DNA of 40,727 nt from Rhodospirillaceae bacterium (GTDB lineage: Bacteria > Pseudomonadota > Alphaproteobacteria > UBA828), in NCBI GenBank assembly GCA_002717225.1, contig PBDG01000011.1, positions 1-40,727 on the forward strand, given 5' to 3'. How positions within the stretch are numbered: the stretch's first letter is position 1; each line of letters begins with the position of its first letter. The notes under the pieces were generated by a model that searched no databases, was not told the DNA's origin, and worked only from the letters and a program-made list of their open reading frames with translations. Below are positions 8,333 through 18,964 of this stretch, piece after piece. Position numbers and translations under genes: made by a program.

Positions 8333-11300
8333 ATGGAACCAGGCGACTTCGTACGTCTTGAGATTGAATGCCAAGAACCTTACGGCATTGGCAAATTTGA
8401 AAGCCATGAAGACGACGTAGTCACAGTTTCCTTTTTTGATACCCCCGTAACTGAGGCCGTTCGCGTTCAGGCACCATTTGCCGCACTTAGGCGTGCAAAA
8501 GTGCCGCGCCAAACACGTGCCTACTGGTTCGACCCCAGGCAAAGCGTGTGGCGTGTTGGACGCGTCATGGACCATGAAGTCGAAGACGACGACGTCGAAG
8601 TTCGCTTTCCAAACCAGGACGACAAATTCTTACCGGTGTCCGATGTCTTCGTTCGTTGGGATCGACCTTTGGAAGACCCCGCCGGCTATTTGGCGCAGAA
8701 GATCAATGAGACCCCTCTCTTCTCTGATGCGCGTAGCAGATATGTCAAAGCCCTGATGGCCCAACGAAGGGCGAGCATGGGCATGCCCGCCCTCTTCTCA
8801 TCCATCATCGACTTGGAACCTCATCAAATCGAGGTCGTCAGGCGCGTCCTTCAAGATCCGTTTCAGCGCTACCTGTTGGCTGACGAGGTCGGTCTTGGCA
8901 AAACAATCGAGGCTGGTGTCCTCATTCGTCAGTACGTTTTAGACGATCCTGTTGGACATCGCGTCGCGGTGATTGTGCCACCCGCCCTTGTTCTTCAATG
9001 GCGCGATGAACTCCGAAGGCGCTTCCTTCTCGAAACAGAGTTAGATGACACGGTCCTTGTGGTGTCTTCCGCAGACCGCGATGCAGTGGATGAAAGTCTG
9101 GACGGTGTAGGAATGGTGGTCCTCGATGAAGCCCACCATATCCATCAAGGCCACTGGTTATTCGATCTTCTTGTGAAGCAGACCGCGCAACTTCCCAGGT
9201 TTCTTCTGCTGTCAGCAACACCCGTGCTCGGCAATGAGACTGGATTTTTGGAGATGCTCCACCTCTTGGATCCTTTGGTTTTTCCACTTGATACGCCGGA
9301 CGCATTTCGTCGCAAGATCAGTAATCGACAAACCTTAGCCGAAGCCGTCGCTGGTTTGATTCCCGAGAATCACCTTCAACTTGAGGACTATATCGACGAT
9401 TTGGTCGAGATTTTTCCAGATGATGCAGAACTCGCTCGGTTGACCGCAGAGTTGAGCATCATTGTCGACCGCTTCCCGGACGAAAATGATCCAGAGTTAC
9501 TCGATGCATTGTCAGCATTGCGCTCCCATGTGGGGGAAACCTACCGGTTGGACCGCCGCATACTGAGAAATAGGCGCAAAGGGGTCCCTGGTCTAACGCC
9601 GGATCGTTCGGGAGTTACCTTTGTTGATTTCGCTCCGCCTTCAATGACTCAGGCTGTCGAGGCACTCGAAGAATGGCGTCGCACTGCTTCTGCACGACTC
9701 GCCGACACTCCGGAATGCGAAGAGGCACAGGCGCTCAGCGCTTGGTTCTTTGAGGTCTTAAAGTCCCTATCGTTGCGGGTTTCGCCCGAAACTCTGATCA
9801 GTTCATACATTGCACCAGGACTTGCCAATTCGAGTGGAGAGGAAGCCCGCGCGCTGGAGGATGTCCTCTATTGGTTTGAGTTACTCGGAGAGGAACAGGA
9901 ACCCTTTCGGGCGGTTGCAGAAATCATCGAGACATCGGACTTGGGAACAAAGTTCATAATTTTCTGCAGCGATCAGGAAGTTGCAAACAAACTGCGACAA
10001 GATCTCGCCTCCGGGTTGTCGGTGCCCGTTGATCGATACGAGGATAGCCTATCCGAGGACTACGCAGAAAGTGTCTTTGCAAGATTCCAAGACGACCCCC
10101 TGCACCGTGTGCTTGTGTGCGACCAACGCGCAGAGGAGGGCCTAAACCTCCAAGGGGGCGACAAGGTAATTATCCATTTCGATCTTCCCTATTCGCCCAA
10201 TCGCATTGAGCAAAGGATCGGCCGAGTTGACCGCTATGGGACAGGGTCTTCGGTTCAGTCGATCGTGATCCGGTGCGCCTCCAACTCCTTCGAAACGGTT
10301 TGGAGTGTCTGCCTAGAAAGCGGACTCGAGGTCTTCAATCGATCGATTGCAAGTCTCCAGTACTTGATTGAGGACGAAATGCGTTCGTTCGGTCATCGGG
10401 TCCTCTTTGAGGGCATTGAAGCGATCGAAGATATACAACAACGTCTAGGTGGTTCGGACGGTATGATCGCAAAGGAGTTACGACGCATTGACGATCAGGA
10501 TGCCTTGGACGCTCTGATTGTTCCCACTGAGGAGAGTTATGATGAACTCTTCGACGAGGACGATAATTGGCGTGAGTTCGAGGCAGCAGTCGACGGATGG
10601 CTCATCGACATCCTCAATATGCGGAAGAAAGACGGCCCCGATATAGGCGCTCTTCCGCCAGACGATGCTGTTTCACGCTACATGTTAGTGCGGAGGGGCA
10701 ACGAAACGCTTATTCCGCTAGATCGCTTTCTGGCCAGTTTTATGGAAGCCTTGGACCTTGATGCTCCCGGGTCTTCTTATCACACCCCTCTTTCTTATCC
10801 TTACAGTAGCAGGCGACGCACCTCGATGTTGCAGAAGGCTCGCGAAGAGAAGGTTCGCCTTCTCAGATATGGCGACACCTTCCTGAGAGGGTTGACCGAA
10901 TTGACAACACTCGATGATCGAGGACGGAGCATCGCGCTATGGCGTCAACGAACCAACTACCACTGTGAAGAATTGGCGGATCTCTATTTCCGTTTCGATT
11001 TTTTAATTGAAGCTGATACTGATGAGGCTGCGCGGAATTACGCTGACGCGACGGCCAGTGATCAAGAAATAGCAATCAATGCTCTTCGGCGACGAGGCGA
11101 CATGGCCTTTCCGCCCAGCTATCAACAAATTTGGTTTGATGGTGAATTGGAACCTGTCACCGATGAGAGTGTTCTGCAATTATTGCAGGAGCCATACCTC
11201 AAAGTCCCACGAGATGATGGTAGCAGGGATCTCAATTTGAACTGGGATCGATGGGCGAAACTCAAAACGATAGAGATCCAGGTTGTCGATTATTGGTCTG

Positions 11301-11620
11301 ACATTGTTCCGCATGCGCGTCAAAAAGCTGGGGTCTCACTTCGTCAGAGAAGTGATTTAGAGAGGAGGATTGCTCAAGCTCTCAAGGCGTCTAAAGAAGT
11401 CGACAGAGCACGCTTCGCCCAACTCCAAACACGGATTCGTCACTCAGACCACATGGATGCGGAATTCGAAGAACGTCTCCTCGAAATAGAAACAAAAACA
11501 GCGCAGGATTTGTACAGGGGCATAGAGGTGCCCCGCATAACCTTGGACATAATGGGCGCGGTCTTTCTCTCGCCGCACTCTCTTGATTATTTGGCATCCC
11601 GGCGCGGTTTGGTCGCGTAA
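8333..11620 (+). CDS. dpdE: SNF2/RapA-like DEAH ATPase DpdE
   Basis: First gene of the plus-strand arm, 1095 residues. The N-terminus shows two SH3/Tudor-like stretches (about residues 2-50 and 60-112: GDFVRLEIECQEPYGIGKFE and YWFDPRQSVWRVGRVMDHEV), as in RapA. The SNF2 core follows: Walker A ADEVGLGKT (183-191), DEAHH (265-269), LLLSATP, and the C-terminal lobe with EEGLNLQGGDKVIIHF and QRIGRVDRYG. Such enzymes track on DNA. In the dpd system DpdE belongs to the restriction group (dpdD-K) and probably moves along unmodified DNA or remodels the complex; the mechanism is not established. Its stop TAA shares one base with the dpdF ATG. Confidence 0.9.
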   Translation: MEPGDFVRLEIECQEPYGIGKFESHEDDVVTVSFFDTPVTEAVRVQAPFAALRRAKVPRQTRAYWFDPRQSVWRVGRVMDHEVEDDDVEVRFPNQDDKFLPVSDVFVRWDRPLEDPAGYLAQKINETPLFSDARSRYVKALMAQRRASMGMPALFSSIIDLEPHQIEVVRRVLQDPFQRYLLADEVGLGKTIEAGVLIRQYVLDDPVGHRVAVIVPPALVLQWRDELRRRFLLETELDDTVLVVSSADRDAVDESLDGVGMVVLDEAHHIHQGHWLFDLLVKQTAQLPRFLLLSATPVLGNETGFLEMLHLLDPLVFPLDTPDAFRRKISNRQTLAEAVAGLIPENHLQLEDYIDDLVEIFPDDAELARLTAELSIIVDRFPDENDPELLDALSALRSHVGETYRLDRRILRNRRKGVPGLTPDRSGVTFVDFAPPSMTQAVEALEEWRRTASARLADTPECEEAQALSAWFFEVLKSLSLRVSPETLISSYIAPGLANSSGEEARALEDVLYWFELLGEEQEPFRAVAEIIETSDLGTKFIIFCSDQEVANKLRQDLASGLSVPVDRYEDSLSEDYAESVFARFQDDPLHRVLVCDQRAEEGLNLQGGDKVIIHFDLPYSPNRIEQRIGRVDRYGTGSSVQSIVIRCASNSFETVWSVCLESGLEVFNRSIASLQYLIEDEMRSFGHRVLFEGIEAIEDIQQRLGGSDGMIAKELRRIDDQDALDALIVPTEESYDELFDEDDNWREFEAAVDGWLIDILNMRKKDGPDIGALPPDDAVSRYMLVRRGNETLIPLDRFLASFMEALDLDAPGSSYHTPLSYPYSSRRRTSMLQKAREEKVRLLRYGDTFLRGLTELTTLDDRGRSIALWRQRTNYHCEELADLYFRFDFLIEADTDEAARNYADATASDQEIAINALRRRGDMAFPPSYQQIWFDGELEPVTDESVLQLLQEPYLKVPRDDGSRDLNLNWDRWAKLKTIEIQVVDYWSDIVPHARQKAGVSLRQRSDLERRIAQALKASKEVDRARFAQLQTRIRHSDHMDAEFEERLLEIETKTAQDLYRGIEVPRITLDIMGAVFLSPHSLDYLASRRGLVA

Positions 11621-14250
11621 TGACTGTATCTAACTCTATCGGCAGATCCTTGTTTGACTTCCGTCAGTTGGAACAGTCGCTAGCGGACTGGCCGCAGAAT
11701 GCTCGTAACTTGAGCGATGTTACGGGATTTAAAGACGGTATTTACAACCGCATCCATCAGATTCTGCTGCAAGCGAGTGATCTGCAGCGGTTGCCCAATT
11801 TTAATGACCTTTTGCCGCTTATTCGCCAGGTTGTCCTCGAGCGGTTGTATGGATCGGGGGTCGCAAAGCTAAAGGTTAACCTCGGCAAGGGATGGCCCGA
11901 ACGTGAGATCTGGGAATCTTTTGGCTTTAGGTGCCAGGATGCTGTGGACCACCGAGTGGTTACACCAACGGCATGGCACCCCGATTGGCTTCCATTTCCT
12001 TGGGGTGAACGAACCGACGAGAATGATCACGTCGACATATTTTCTGACTGCTTTAAGAAAACTGCGGTCCGGGCAGATGCCACAATCCCGATCGATCCTT
12101 TTGTCGGTGAACTCACCGACTACGACACTTACGTTTGCCCTGGGCAGAAGGAGGCCGTATTAAGCGCTTTGCTCATGCCAGAGGGGTCGACGCTGATCGT
12201 CAATCTTCCAACAGGCGCGGGTAAGACCCTCGTAGCTCAAATACCCGTCCTTATGAATGGGCTGGATAGAGGTCTTTCCATTTTTGTTGTGCCGACGACT
12301 GCATTGGCGATTGATCAAGCGCGCCGTATGCAGCAACTGCTGCTCAGGCGAACTCACGCAGAAGTCCCTCCACTGGCTTGGCATGGAGAACTAGACGAAC
12401 ACAAGAAGGAGACGATCAAGAGCAATATCAGACAAGGCAAGCAGGGGATTATTTTTGCCTCGCCGGAGGCTGTGACGGGTGCTCTGCTACCTTCGATTTA
12501 TATCGCCGCGAAGTCGGGACTGCTCAGGTACCTCATCGTCGATGAAGCGCATCTGATTGCGCAATGGGGGGATAGTTTTCGTCCGGCGTTCCAAACAATT
12601 GCAGGTTTGAGGCGTGGTTTGTTGGAAAGCGCCCAGGGATCTGCCTTCCGAACGATTTTGATGTCAGCAACATTTAGTCCTGAGAGTGTGGAAACTCTCG
12701 ATAAGCTATTCGGCCCACCTGAAAAAGTACAAATGGTTTCGGCCGTGCATCTTCGACCGGAACCGAGATATTGGGCCGTTGCCGCTGAAAACGAAGAGCA
12801 GAAGCAAGCGTGGGTCCTCGATCTACTGAGGCACGCGCCAAGGCCCTTCATTATGTATGTCACTCGGAGGGAAGATGCGAATAAATGGAAGTGCGTTCTT
12901 GCGAGAGGGTTGGATAATGTACGCATTGCCAAGTTTACAGGGGAGACCGCAAATCTTACGCGCGAACAAGTCATTCAGGATTGGGCTGAGAATAATCTCG
13001 ACGGTGTCATCGCGACGTCAGCTTTTGGTGTCGGCATCGATAAAAGCGACGTTCGCACTGTTATTCATGCCACGGTGCCAGAATCTCTTGATCGCTTTTA
13101 TCAGGAAGTTGGACGAGGCGGGCGCGATGGGTACGCCTGCCTTTCTGTCACGATCTATTCCCCAAGGGACATTTCTATTGCCGAAGGTATGTCAACGGGA
13201 GGCAGGCTTAGTAAGGAAAACGCCTTCTCCCGTTGGACAGCAATGTTCACTAGGGGAGAGCAACTTGGCGATCTAAGGAATGTAGATTTACAGACCGTGC
13301 CCCCCAATCTACAGCAGCAAACCGACTTCAATCAGAGTTGGAATATGCGAACGCTTATTCTGATGGCGCGCGCAGGATTGGTACAATTGGCGTCGACCCC
13401 CCCAGAAACGTTGGGACGTTTAGAGCAAGAGGATGACGCTGCTTTTGAACAACGCATCGAGAACCATTGGACCGAGTATTACGCGAAAATCCCGATTAGG
13501 ACCCTCGATGGCCAGCATCTCGACCAGAACTATTTCAACGAGATTATTGGTGCGGAGCAGTCTCGAAACCGTGAGGCGGCCAATAAATCGCTGGACTTGC
13601 TTCTCCGTGCACTAAGCGGAGATATGGGAATGGGCGAGGCTATTGCTCAACTCTACACGTCCAGGACACCGGGCCGGGAAATAATTGTCTCTCGGGTATG
13701 CAGGGGGTGTCCTGCACTCGGCAGAACGAAGGCGGCAGAAGAACTCGCTTATAATATCCCAATCGGCGTCGGCATTCACCATATTGCTGAGCAAAGAACG
13801 ACGGACTTGGGCGAGGATTTCTCCGAAAATTCTCACGCTTTGGTGATTTACTATCCAGAGGGAACGGATCGAATCACTAAGGAACTCGAGCAAGCCTTGA
13901 GGTCCCTCGTAGAAAATTACGGTGTTTGTGAAGTGTTTGCTTCGACGAAATTTTGGGATAGTGAAACCAGCTTAAAGGGTCTTCATAAACACGTGCCTCG
14001 GAATTTTATTGTTCGACGTGACTTAGAGTCTAAGGATGATCGAGGCAGTATACTCCCTCTACCAAGGGTGACTGTCCTACTTCCTTGGGGGCAGGAACCG
14101 ATCCCGTATGATGTCGAGTACTCAGAAAGGCCTATCAATGTGATACTGGCTCCAATAAATATACGTTCAGTCTATGATCATAAAAGTTACGTCGAAATTT
14201 CCACGAACTGCGTTAGTCTGAGGAAGTTTATCGAGAGATCTACGATATGA
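11620..14250 (+). CDS. dpdF: RecQ-like superfamily 2 helicase DpdF
   Basis: An 876-residue protein with a RecQ-type helicase core after a roughly 170-residue N-terminal extension. Motifs in order are QKEAV, LPTGAGKT (Walker A, about 196-203), VDEAHLIAQWG (DEAH at 308-311), LMSATF, TSAFGVGIDKSDVRTVIHA and YQEVGRGGRDG (arginine finger region, about 494-504). The roughly 370 residues after the core are not a standard RecQ zinc/winged-helix domain that I can recognise. It has 1-nt overlap with dpdE and ATGA overlap with dpdG, so it is translated as part of the chain. Its role is the dpdD-K restriction step; the DNA substrate is unknown. Confidence 0.9.
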   Translation: MTVSNSIGRSLFDFRQLEQSLADWPQNARNLSDVTGFKDGIYNRIHQILLQASDLQRLPNFNDLLPLIRQVVLERLYGSGVAKLKVNLGKGWPEREIWESFGFRCQDAVDHRVVTPTAWHPDWLPFPWGERTDENDHVDIFSDCFKKTAVRADATIPIDPFVGELTDYDTYVCPGQKEAVLSALLMPEGSTLIVNLPTGAGKTLVAQIPVLMNGLDRGLSIFVVPTTALAIDQARRMQQLLLRRTHAEVPPLAWHGELDEHKKETIKSNIRQGKQGIIFASPEAVTGALLPSIYIAAKSGLLRYLIVDEAHLIAQWGDSFRPAFQTIAGLRRGLLESAQGSAFRTILMSATFSPESVETLDKLFGPPEKVQMVSAVHLRPEPRYWAVAAENEEQKQAWVLDLLRHAPRPFIMYVTRREDANKWKCVLARGLDNVRIAKFTGETANLTREQVIQDWAENNLDGVIATSAFGVGIDKSDVRTVIHATVPESLDRFYQEVGRGGRDGYACLSVTIYSPRDISIAEGMSTGGRLSKENAFSRWTAMFTRGEQLGDLRNVDLQTVPPNLQQQTDFNQSWNMRTLILMARAGLVQLASTPPETLGRLEQEDDAAFEQRIENHWTEYYAKIPIRTLDGQHLDQNYFNEIIGAEQSRNREAANKSLDLLLRALSGDMGMGEAIAQLYTSRTPGREIIVSRVCRGCPALGRTKAAEELAYNIPIGVGIHHIAEQRTTDLGEDFSENSHALVIYYPEGTDRITKELEQALRSLVENYGVCEVFASTKFWDSETSLKGLHKHVPRNFIVRRDLESKDDRGSILPLPRVTVLLPWGQEPIPYDVEYSERPINVILAPINIRSVYDHKSYVEISTNCVSLRKFIERSTI

Positions 14251-15149
14251 CGATTCTCAATATTGCGAATGACGGATATTACAATGTCCTTGTTACACTC
14301 TGCGGAGCTTTGGCCGTTGAAGGGGATACAAACAAGGATAAGTTGATTGATATTTGCTCTAACAAAGAGGAAAACGCGAGAAAAAGAGTTAGTCAAACGC
14401 TTTTAAGATGGACGCAATTGGGCTTCTTTGTTGAAAATGACAGCAAAATTTCTTTTTGCGACGACGCAAAAAATATTAAGTTAAACAAAGGAAATATAGA
14501 CAAATTTAGAGATCAACTAAAATCTGTGATTAGAAACATCCTATTTGATCAATCTAACAATAAATATTTTTGGGATAGTGAAAGAACAAAGGCGGCCGAT
14601 TTCACGAGGGCTCTATCGTGGGTCTTGGCCCAAGATATCTACAATTTCTCTCTCGCAAAAATCGATAAAGTTCAGACGTTTGAATCGCTACAAATAAAGG
14701 ATCCAGAAAAAAGGCCAATCCAAAACGATGTCAGGTTAAATGGCCTCAGAGTATGGGCAAATTATTTGGGATTTGCTTGTAAATTCAAGGAATTAATGGT
14801 CGATCCGACGGAAGCGATCAAGCAAGAGGTATTATGTCTATTTAAAAAGAATAAGGCATATGCAGCTGATGATTTCGTCAGCGGATTGGCCGAGAGATTA
14901 CCCGTTCTCGACGGAGGGGAGTATCGACTTAAGGTAGAGAGAGAGCTTGATCCTCAACAATGGCGGAAACCCCAGAATCCTGAGACGCTTTCTACATCGC
15001 TTTCCCGTGCACTCTGGAGACTAGAACTCTCCGGATTCATAGAGTTGGAGGCGCGGGCAGATGCTCGAAAGAACCGCGTAATCCAAAGAGAGGACGGGCA
15101 TCAGTTAAAGTCGTTCACTCACGTGGTCTATCGAGGAACGGGTCAATGA
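14247..15149 (+). CDS. dpdG: DpdG-like protein of unknown function
   Basis: A 300-residue protein I assign as DpdG from its place between the RecQ-like dpdF and the P-loop dpdH. The first 70 residues (ENARKRVSQTLLRWTQLGFF, then VENDSKISF) and a second stretch near the C-terminus (TSLSRALWRLELSGFIELEA) both look like winged-helix repeats. That suggests DNA binding or protein docking, not catalysis. No catalytic motif was seen. The gene is notably AT-rich with many AAA and AAT codons in its first half. It overlaps both neighbours by ATGA. The name rests on synteny, so it is less certain than for the helicases. Confidence 0.72.
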   Translation: MTILNIANDGYYNVLVTLCGALAVEGDTNKDKLIDICSNKEENARKRVSQTLLRWTQLGFFVENDSKISFCDDAKNIKLNKGNIDKFRDQLKSVIRNILFDQSNNKYFWDSERTKAADFTRALSWVLAQDIYNFSLAKIDKVQTFESLQIKDPEKRPIQNDVRLNGLRVWANYLGFACKFKELMVDPTEAIKQEVLCLFKKNKAYAADDFVSGLAERLPVLDGGEYRLKVERELDPQQWRKPQNPETLSTSLSRALWRLELSGFIELEARADARKNRVIQREDGHQLKSFTHVVYRGTGQ

Positions 15150-18100
15150 CCGCATTACATTCATATTGGCCCACAGAAGGCGAGATAAGCCGTTGCATCA
15201 AGACTGAGGCGGAGTCCATGTCAGATGCCGCCCTTCTCTCGGTCCACCAGGAAACTCCTCTTTCAATTCGCAATGCCGGCAGTAGTTCAAAGCGAGCGAC
15301 TACTGAAGACGAGTTGCTAGATAGTTTTCTAACGACCGATTTGCCTGAAGGAACATTGTTGCTGGTCATAACCGGCGCGTCGGGTGCAGGCAAGTCCCAT
15401 ATGATCCGATGGCTTGCCGCGCATTTAGAGCGCGACCCACGTGCGGAAAAAATGCACGTGATCCGTGTGCCCAAAAGCGCAAGTCTCAAATCAGTTGTTG
15501 AACTAATTCTTGAGCCTCTAAGCGGAGACGAACGGTTTGCGCAAGCTCGTAGTGAATTGGAAGACGCTGTTTCGTCGGTGAATCCAGAGGATGGGGCAAT
15601 TCACTTTCTAGCGAATCTTCAGATCGCTCTTCGGGAGGAAGCAAGAATACTGAAGGCAAAACTAGGGGGTGAACCAAATCATCCAGATATACGCGCATTA
15701 AAATCTAAACTTAATCACGCTCAAAATTTGCCAAATTATTTCAATGATAGTGCTTTAACTCAATATTTTCAGCGGGATGTCATGCCTAGGATCGTTGAAA
15801 GGGCTATCCGCGGTAAGGATGAGGCGCAAGACGAGCAATTTCCTCAGTTTAAGGTTGCAGACCTCAAACTACCCGATGACGTTGATCTGGGTGGGGCTGG
15901 CCAGTCAGTCAAACGTTATTACCAAACCATTCTCAATAGAGGCCAGGATGATGATGGTTACAAGGTAGCTGCTGAGGTCCTTAATTCTGTTATTGATAAG
16001 GCAATTCGTAATTTATTCCGTCTCAATCAAGCAATGGGGGGGGTGACACTTGAGGAAATAGTGTTGCGGATTCGGGATCTCCTCTTGGAAGAGGGAAAAG
16101 AACTAGTTCTCCTGATTGAAGATTTTGCAGCCCTGTCTGGAATTCAAGAAGTGCTTCTAAGTGTATGCATCCAAGAGGCGGTTCGCGATGGCCAGACGGT
16201 CAGATCGCCGATGCGTACCGCCCTTGCTGTAACAGACGGTTATGAGTTGACTAGTCGCGATACAATCAACACCAGAGCTAAACGGGAATGGGTCGTCGAA
16301 TCGATTTTGCCGAGTGAGGAGGACGTGCTCAAACGTACAGAATGTTTGGTCGCTGCCTATCTCAATGCAGCTCGATGGGGGGAGATGGAGTTGCTCCGAA
16401 AGTTTGAGCAAAGCCGAAACGATGGAACAATGGGCTTGACCAATTGGGTAGAGGTTTACCGCGATGAGATCGAATCCGAGGAAGAGTCGAAACTACTCGA
16501 AGCCTTTGGTAGCGTAAATGATGTGCCTCTTTTTCCCTACAACAAGCACGCAATCGGGAAACTGGCAGATGACTTTTTACGAAAGGGTGGCGACCTTCAG
16601 TTCAACCCACGTACGGTGATCAATCACGTTATACGTGACCCCTTAAATCGCCACAGAATAAACTTCGAGAATGAAGCTTTCCCACCCAGTAATTTTTCGG
16701 ATCATCCTGCAAAAGCGTCATTGGCGAGTTGGATATCGTCCAAAAATCTGGGTCAAGAAATTGAGGGTCGACTGCGACAGACTATAATCTACTGGGGCGG
16801 CAATCCGGATATGCCGGAAAACCTCGCCTCCATAAACAGCGGTATATTTAAGACCTTTTCACTGCCGACACCTGAAGAACTTGATATTGGGGCTCCCCCC
16901 GGGCCTGTCGACCCTCCGCCGGACATACCAATACCACCAGTCATCATAGCGCCGCCGGAAAACAATGCGTTCATTGAAGGCTGGCAAGAACGGCTTGAGA
17001 AGTGGGTTACAGGAGAACGCCTCCCTCAAAGGTATGCGAACGATCTTCGTAAATCGATTATTTCCGCATTGAATTCCGCAGTTGATTGGAACGCTGCATG
17101 CATAAAACCCGTTATTGCTAACCAAAATATAATTGAGCTGCCTCATGCGGCAGGAAACCGGCCTTCTAACGAAAAGAATCTAGTGATTGCGAAAAGTACT
17201 CGTGACGATGATGGCCAATTGCGACGAACAATGTTGGCTTTTTTAAGGTGCGATAACCAAGGTTCGACCTTGGATTACCCTGAAGCAGCTGAAGATACAG
17301 CTTTAATCGCGAACACCCTTGACAGGTTAGTTCCTGAGTATCTCGATGGCATCGCTAAAGAGGCCTCCAAGGACGCTTCTATCCTTGCGACAGCGTTAGT
17401 ACGCCAAGGGCGAGTTCTAGGTGTCGTGCCCAAAAAGGTCGCTGGGCGACCGTCGATTGTTGAAGCGGTGTTCTCGCCGGCGCCAGAGTTTGTAAGTTCC
17501 ACTCACCCACCCGACTCACCCGAAAAGCGATGGCTTGACCTAAAGACTGAAGCGGCGTCGGTCCGCAAAGCATTACAGGACCTGTTAGCCACCAAAATTG
17601 GTGCTTTTCAGGGGACAGGAAGCACTGTCTATGCGATCGATATCGCACGCCTCAAATTAATTGAAGAAGAAACGCTTCCCCCACTGAAGGAATTAGATCC
17701 TGACCAACGCGCTCATTTTCGCAACATTACAAAAAACCAGTTACAGTCGCGTAGTAATTCTATCGCGCGAAACCTTTCTGACCTGAATACATTGATCAGA
17801 AGCGCATTGGGTGAGGAATTTGACAAGCAAGTTATCGTCAATGAGGTAAGGCAGCTAATTGACCTCGCAGAGGAGGCTGGAGTTTGGCCCCCCCAATTCC
17901 CTCATCAAAAGCAGGCTCTTCTCAACCGATTAGACGAATTTCGAGACTCTCCCGTTTCTGACGCACTTGATAAACTCGAGCACATCACAACAGCGGTCTC
18001 TATAGAAAATTTGGACGATGTAATTTATGCACTGGGCAAGATCGACATCGATGAAACGCACCGGATCAATAAATTCATAGAGCTGCTGAACTTGTTCATG

Positions 18101-18232
18101 AAGGAGCTGGGAGCGGAGATTAATTCCCGCGAACAGGCAGACCAAGGTATGAGCATCGCCGACCTCGTCGCAAAAAACCAAACGGTACTCGACGAATTAA
18201 AGTCGATTTTTGCCAGTTCGAACGGATCATAG
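15146..18232 (+). CDS. dpdH: Large P-loop ATPase DpdH
   Basis: A 1028-residue ATP-binding protein. Walker A is TGASGAGKSHM (about residues 76-86) and the likely Walker B is ELVLLIEDFAAL (about 317-328). A strongly proline-rich linker (PPGPVDPPPDIPIPPVIIAPP-like, about residue 580-605) separates the N-terminal ATPase half from a helical C-terminal half rich in charged residues. Overall it resembles the AAA/STAND-like ATPases of other multi-gene restriction systems, but I recognise no effector domain. It starts in an ATGA overlap with dpdG and ends 7 nt before dpdI. It presumably couples ATP hydrolysis to recognition or assembly in the DpdD-K complex. Confidence 0.85.
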   Translation: MTALHSYWPTEGEISRCIKTEAESMSDAALLSVHQETPLSIRNAGSSSKRATTEDELLDSFLTTDLPEGTLLLVITGASGAGKSHMIRWLAAHLERDPRAEKMHVIRVPKSASLKSVVELILEPLSGDERFAQARSELEDAVSSVNPEDGAIHFLANLQIALREEARILKAKLGGEPNHPDIRALKSKLNHAQNLPNYFNDSALTQYFQRDVMPRIVERAIRGKDEAQDEQFPQFKVADLKLPDDVDLGGAGQSVKRYYQTILNRGQDDDGYKVAAEVLNSVIDKAIRNLFRLNQAMGGVTLEEIVLRIRDLLLEEGKELVLLIEDFAALSGIQEVLLSVCIQEAVRDGQTVRSPMRTALAVTDGYELTSRDTINTRAKREWVVESILPSEEDVLKRTECLVAAYLNAARWGEMELLRKFEQSRNDGTMGLTNWVEVYRDEIESEEESKLLEAFGSVNDVPLFPYNKHAIGKLADDFLRKGGDLQFNPRTVINHVIRDPLNRHRINFENEAFPPSNFSDHPAKASLASWISSKNLGQEIEGRLRQTIIYWGGNPDMPENLASINSGIFKTFSLPTPEELDIGAPPGPVDPPPDIPIPPVIIAPPENNAFIEGWQERLEKWVTGERLPQRYANDLRKSIISALNSAVDWNAACIKPVIANQNIIELPHAAGNRPSNEKNLVIAKSTRDDDGQLRRTMLAFLRCDNQGSTLDYPEAAEDTALIANTLDRLVPEYLDGIAKEASKDASILATALVRQGRVLGVVPKKVAGRPSIVEAVFSPAPEFVSSTHPPDSPEKRWLDLKTEAASVRKALQDLLATKIGAFQGTGSTVYAIDIARLKLIEEETLPPLKELDPDQRAHFRNITKNQLQSRSNSIARNLSDLNTLIRSALGEEFDKQVIVNEVRQLIDLAEEAGVWPPQFPHQKQALLNRLDEFRDSPVSDALDKLEHITTAVSIENLDDVIYALGKIDIDETHRINKFIELLNLFMKELGAEINSREQADQGMSIADLVAKNQTVLDELKSIFASSNGS

Positions 18233-18239
18233 GCCGGCC

Positions 18240-18959
18240 ATGACGCTTTTAGACAAGTGCGCAAGCCTTCACGAAAGAACGGAGCGACTGAAAAAAATAA
18301 GAGAAACGGCCGATGAGGCTGAAGCTCTATCTACCCGCTTGTCGGAGGCGCGCCGCCTCAAGGAAAGCGTTCAGATTGTCTCGAAGAGGGTGGGGTTTCT
18401 CAAAGAGCACGAGGTTGAGGTCGATCTGTCCGTCGCGGCACAACTCGCCCCTCTCGGCCCATTGGAAAAAATTATTCAGCAATTCTCGGAGAAGCCAGAG
18501 GCGGCGAGTCTGACGAAAAGAAAGTACTGGACGAAACTTCTCGAACAGGGGGCGGCGTGGCGAAAGAAACTAGATGCCGAAGCAATTGAATCCTGGGGAG
18601 GCTTTATTGACAAACAGTGCCGAGGGTCGTCACCAAAACAGCTACGCAAGACACTCGCTCAAACCGAGAGCAACAAAAGCGCCCTAGAAAAATACGGACG
18701 CATATATGACGAATTGACTTCTCTTCGCGACGAATTCCCTGAGTTTTCTGAGTTTTCGCAGACGGTAGAACACGCGCGTGACTTATCTGGAAATCTCGAA
18801 CGCACTGCTCGCGCGTTCGACCATGATGTCCCAGAGGACGTGAAAGTGTTTCTGGCGGCAATCGACCGAGGAGGTGCATCAATAGAACTCCTAACCGAGG
18901 AGGTGTTGACTTGGTTGCGCGAAAATAACTCTGAAGGTGATTACCGGATCGTCAGGTAA
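18240..18959 (+). CDS. dpdI: Coiled-coil protein DpdI
   Basis: The track begins at a TTG at 18210 inside dpdH; I prefer the ATG at 18240, 7 nt after the dpdH stop, giving 239 residues. The sequence is almost entirely helical and charged, with heptad-like stretches (HERTERLKKIRETADEAEAL, LSTRLSEARRLKESVQ) and no catalytic motif. It is probably a structural or bridging subunit between the DpdH ATPase and the DpdJ helicase. The name DpdI is by synteny. Five nucleotides separate it from dpdJ. Confidence 0.7.
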   Translation: MTLLDKCASLHERTERLKKIRETADEAEALSTRLSEARRLKESVQIVSKRVGFLKEHEVEVDLSVAAQLAPLGPLEKIIQQFSEKPEAASLTKRKYWTKLLEQGAAWRKKLDAEAIESWGGFIDKQCRGSSPKQLRKTLAQTESNKSALEKYGRIYDELTSLRDEFPEFSEFSQTVEHARDLSGNLERTARAFDHDVPEDVKVFLAAIDRGGASIELLTEEVLTWLRENNSEGDYRIVR

Positions 18960-18964
18960 CGTTG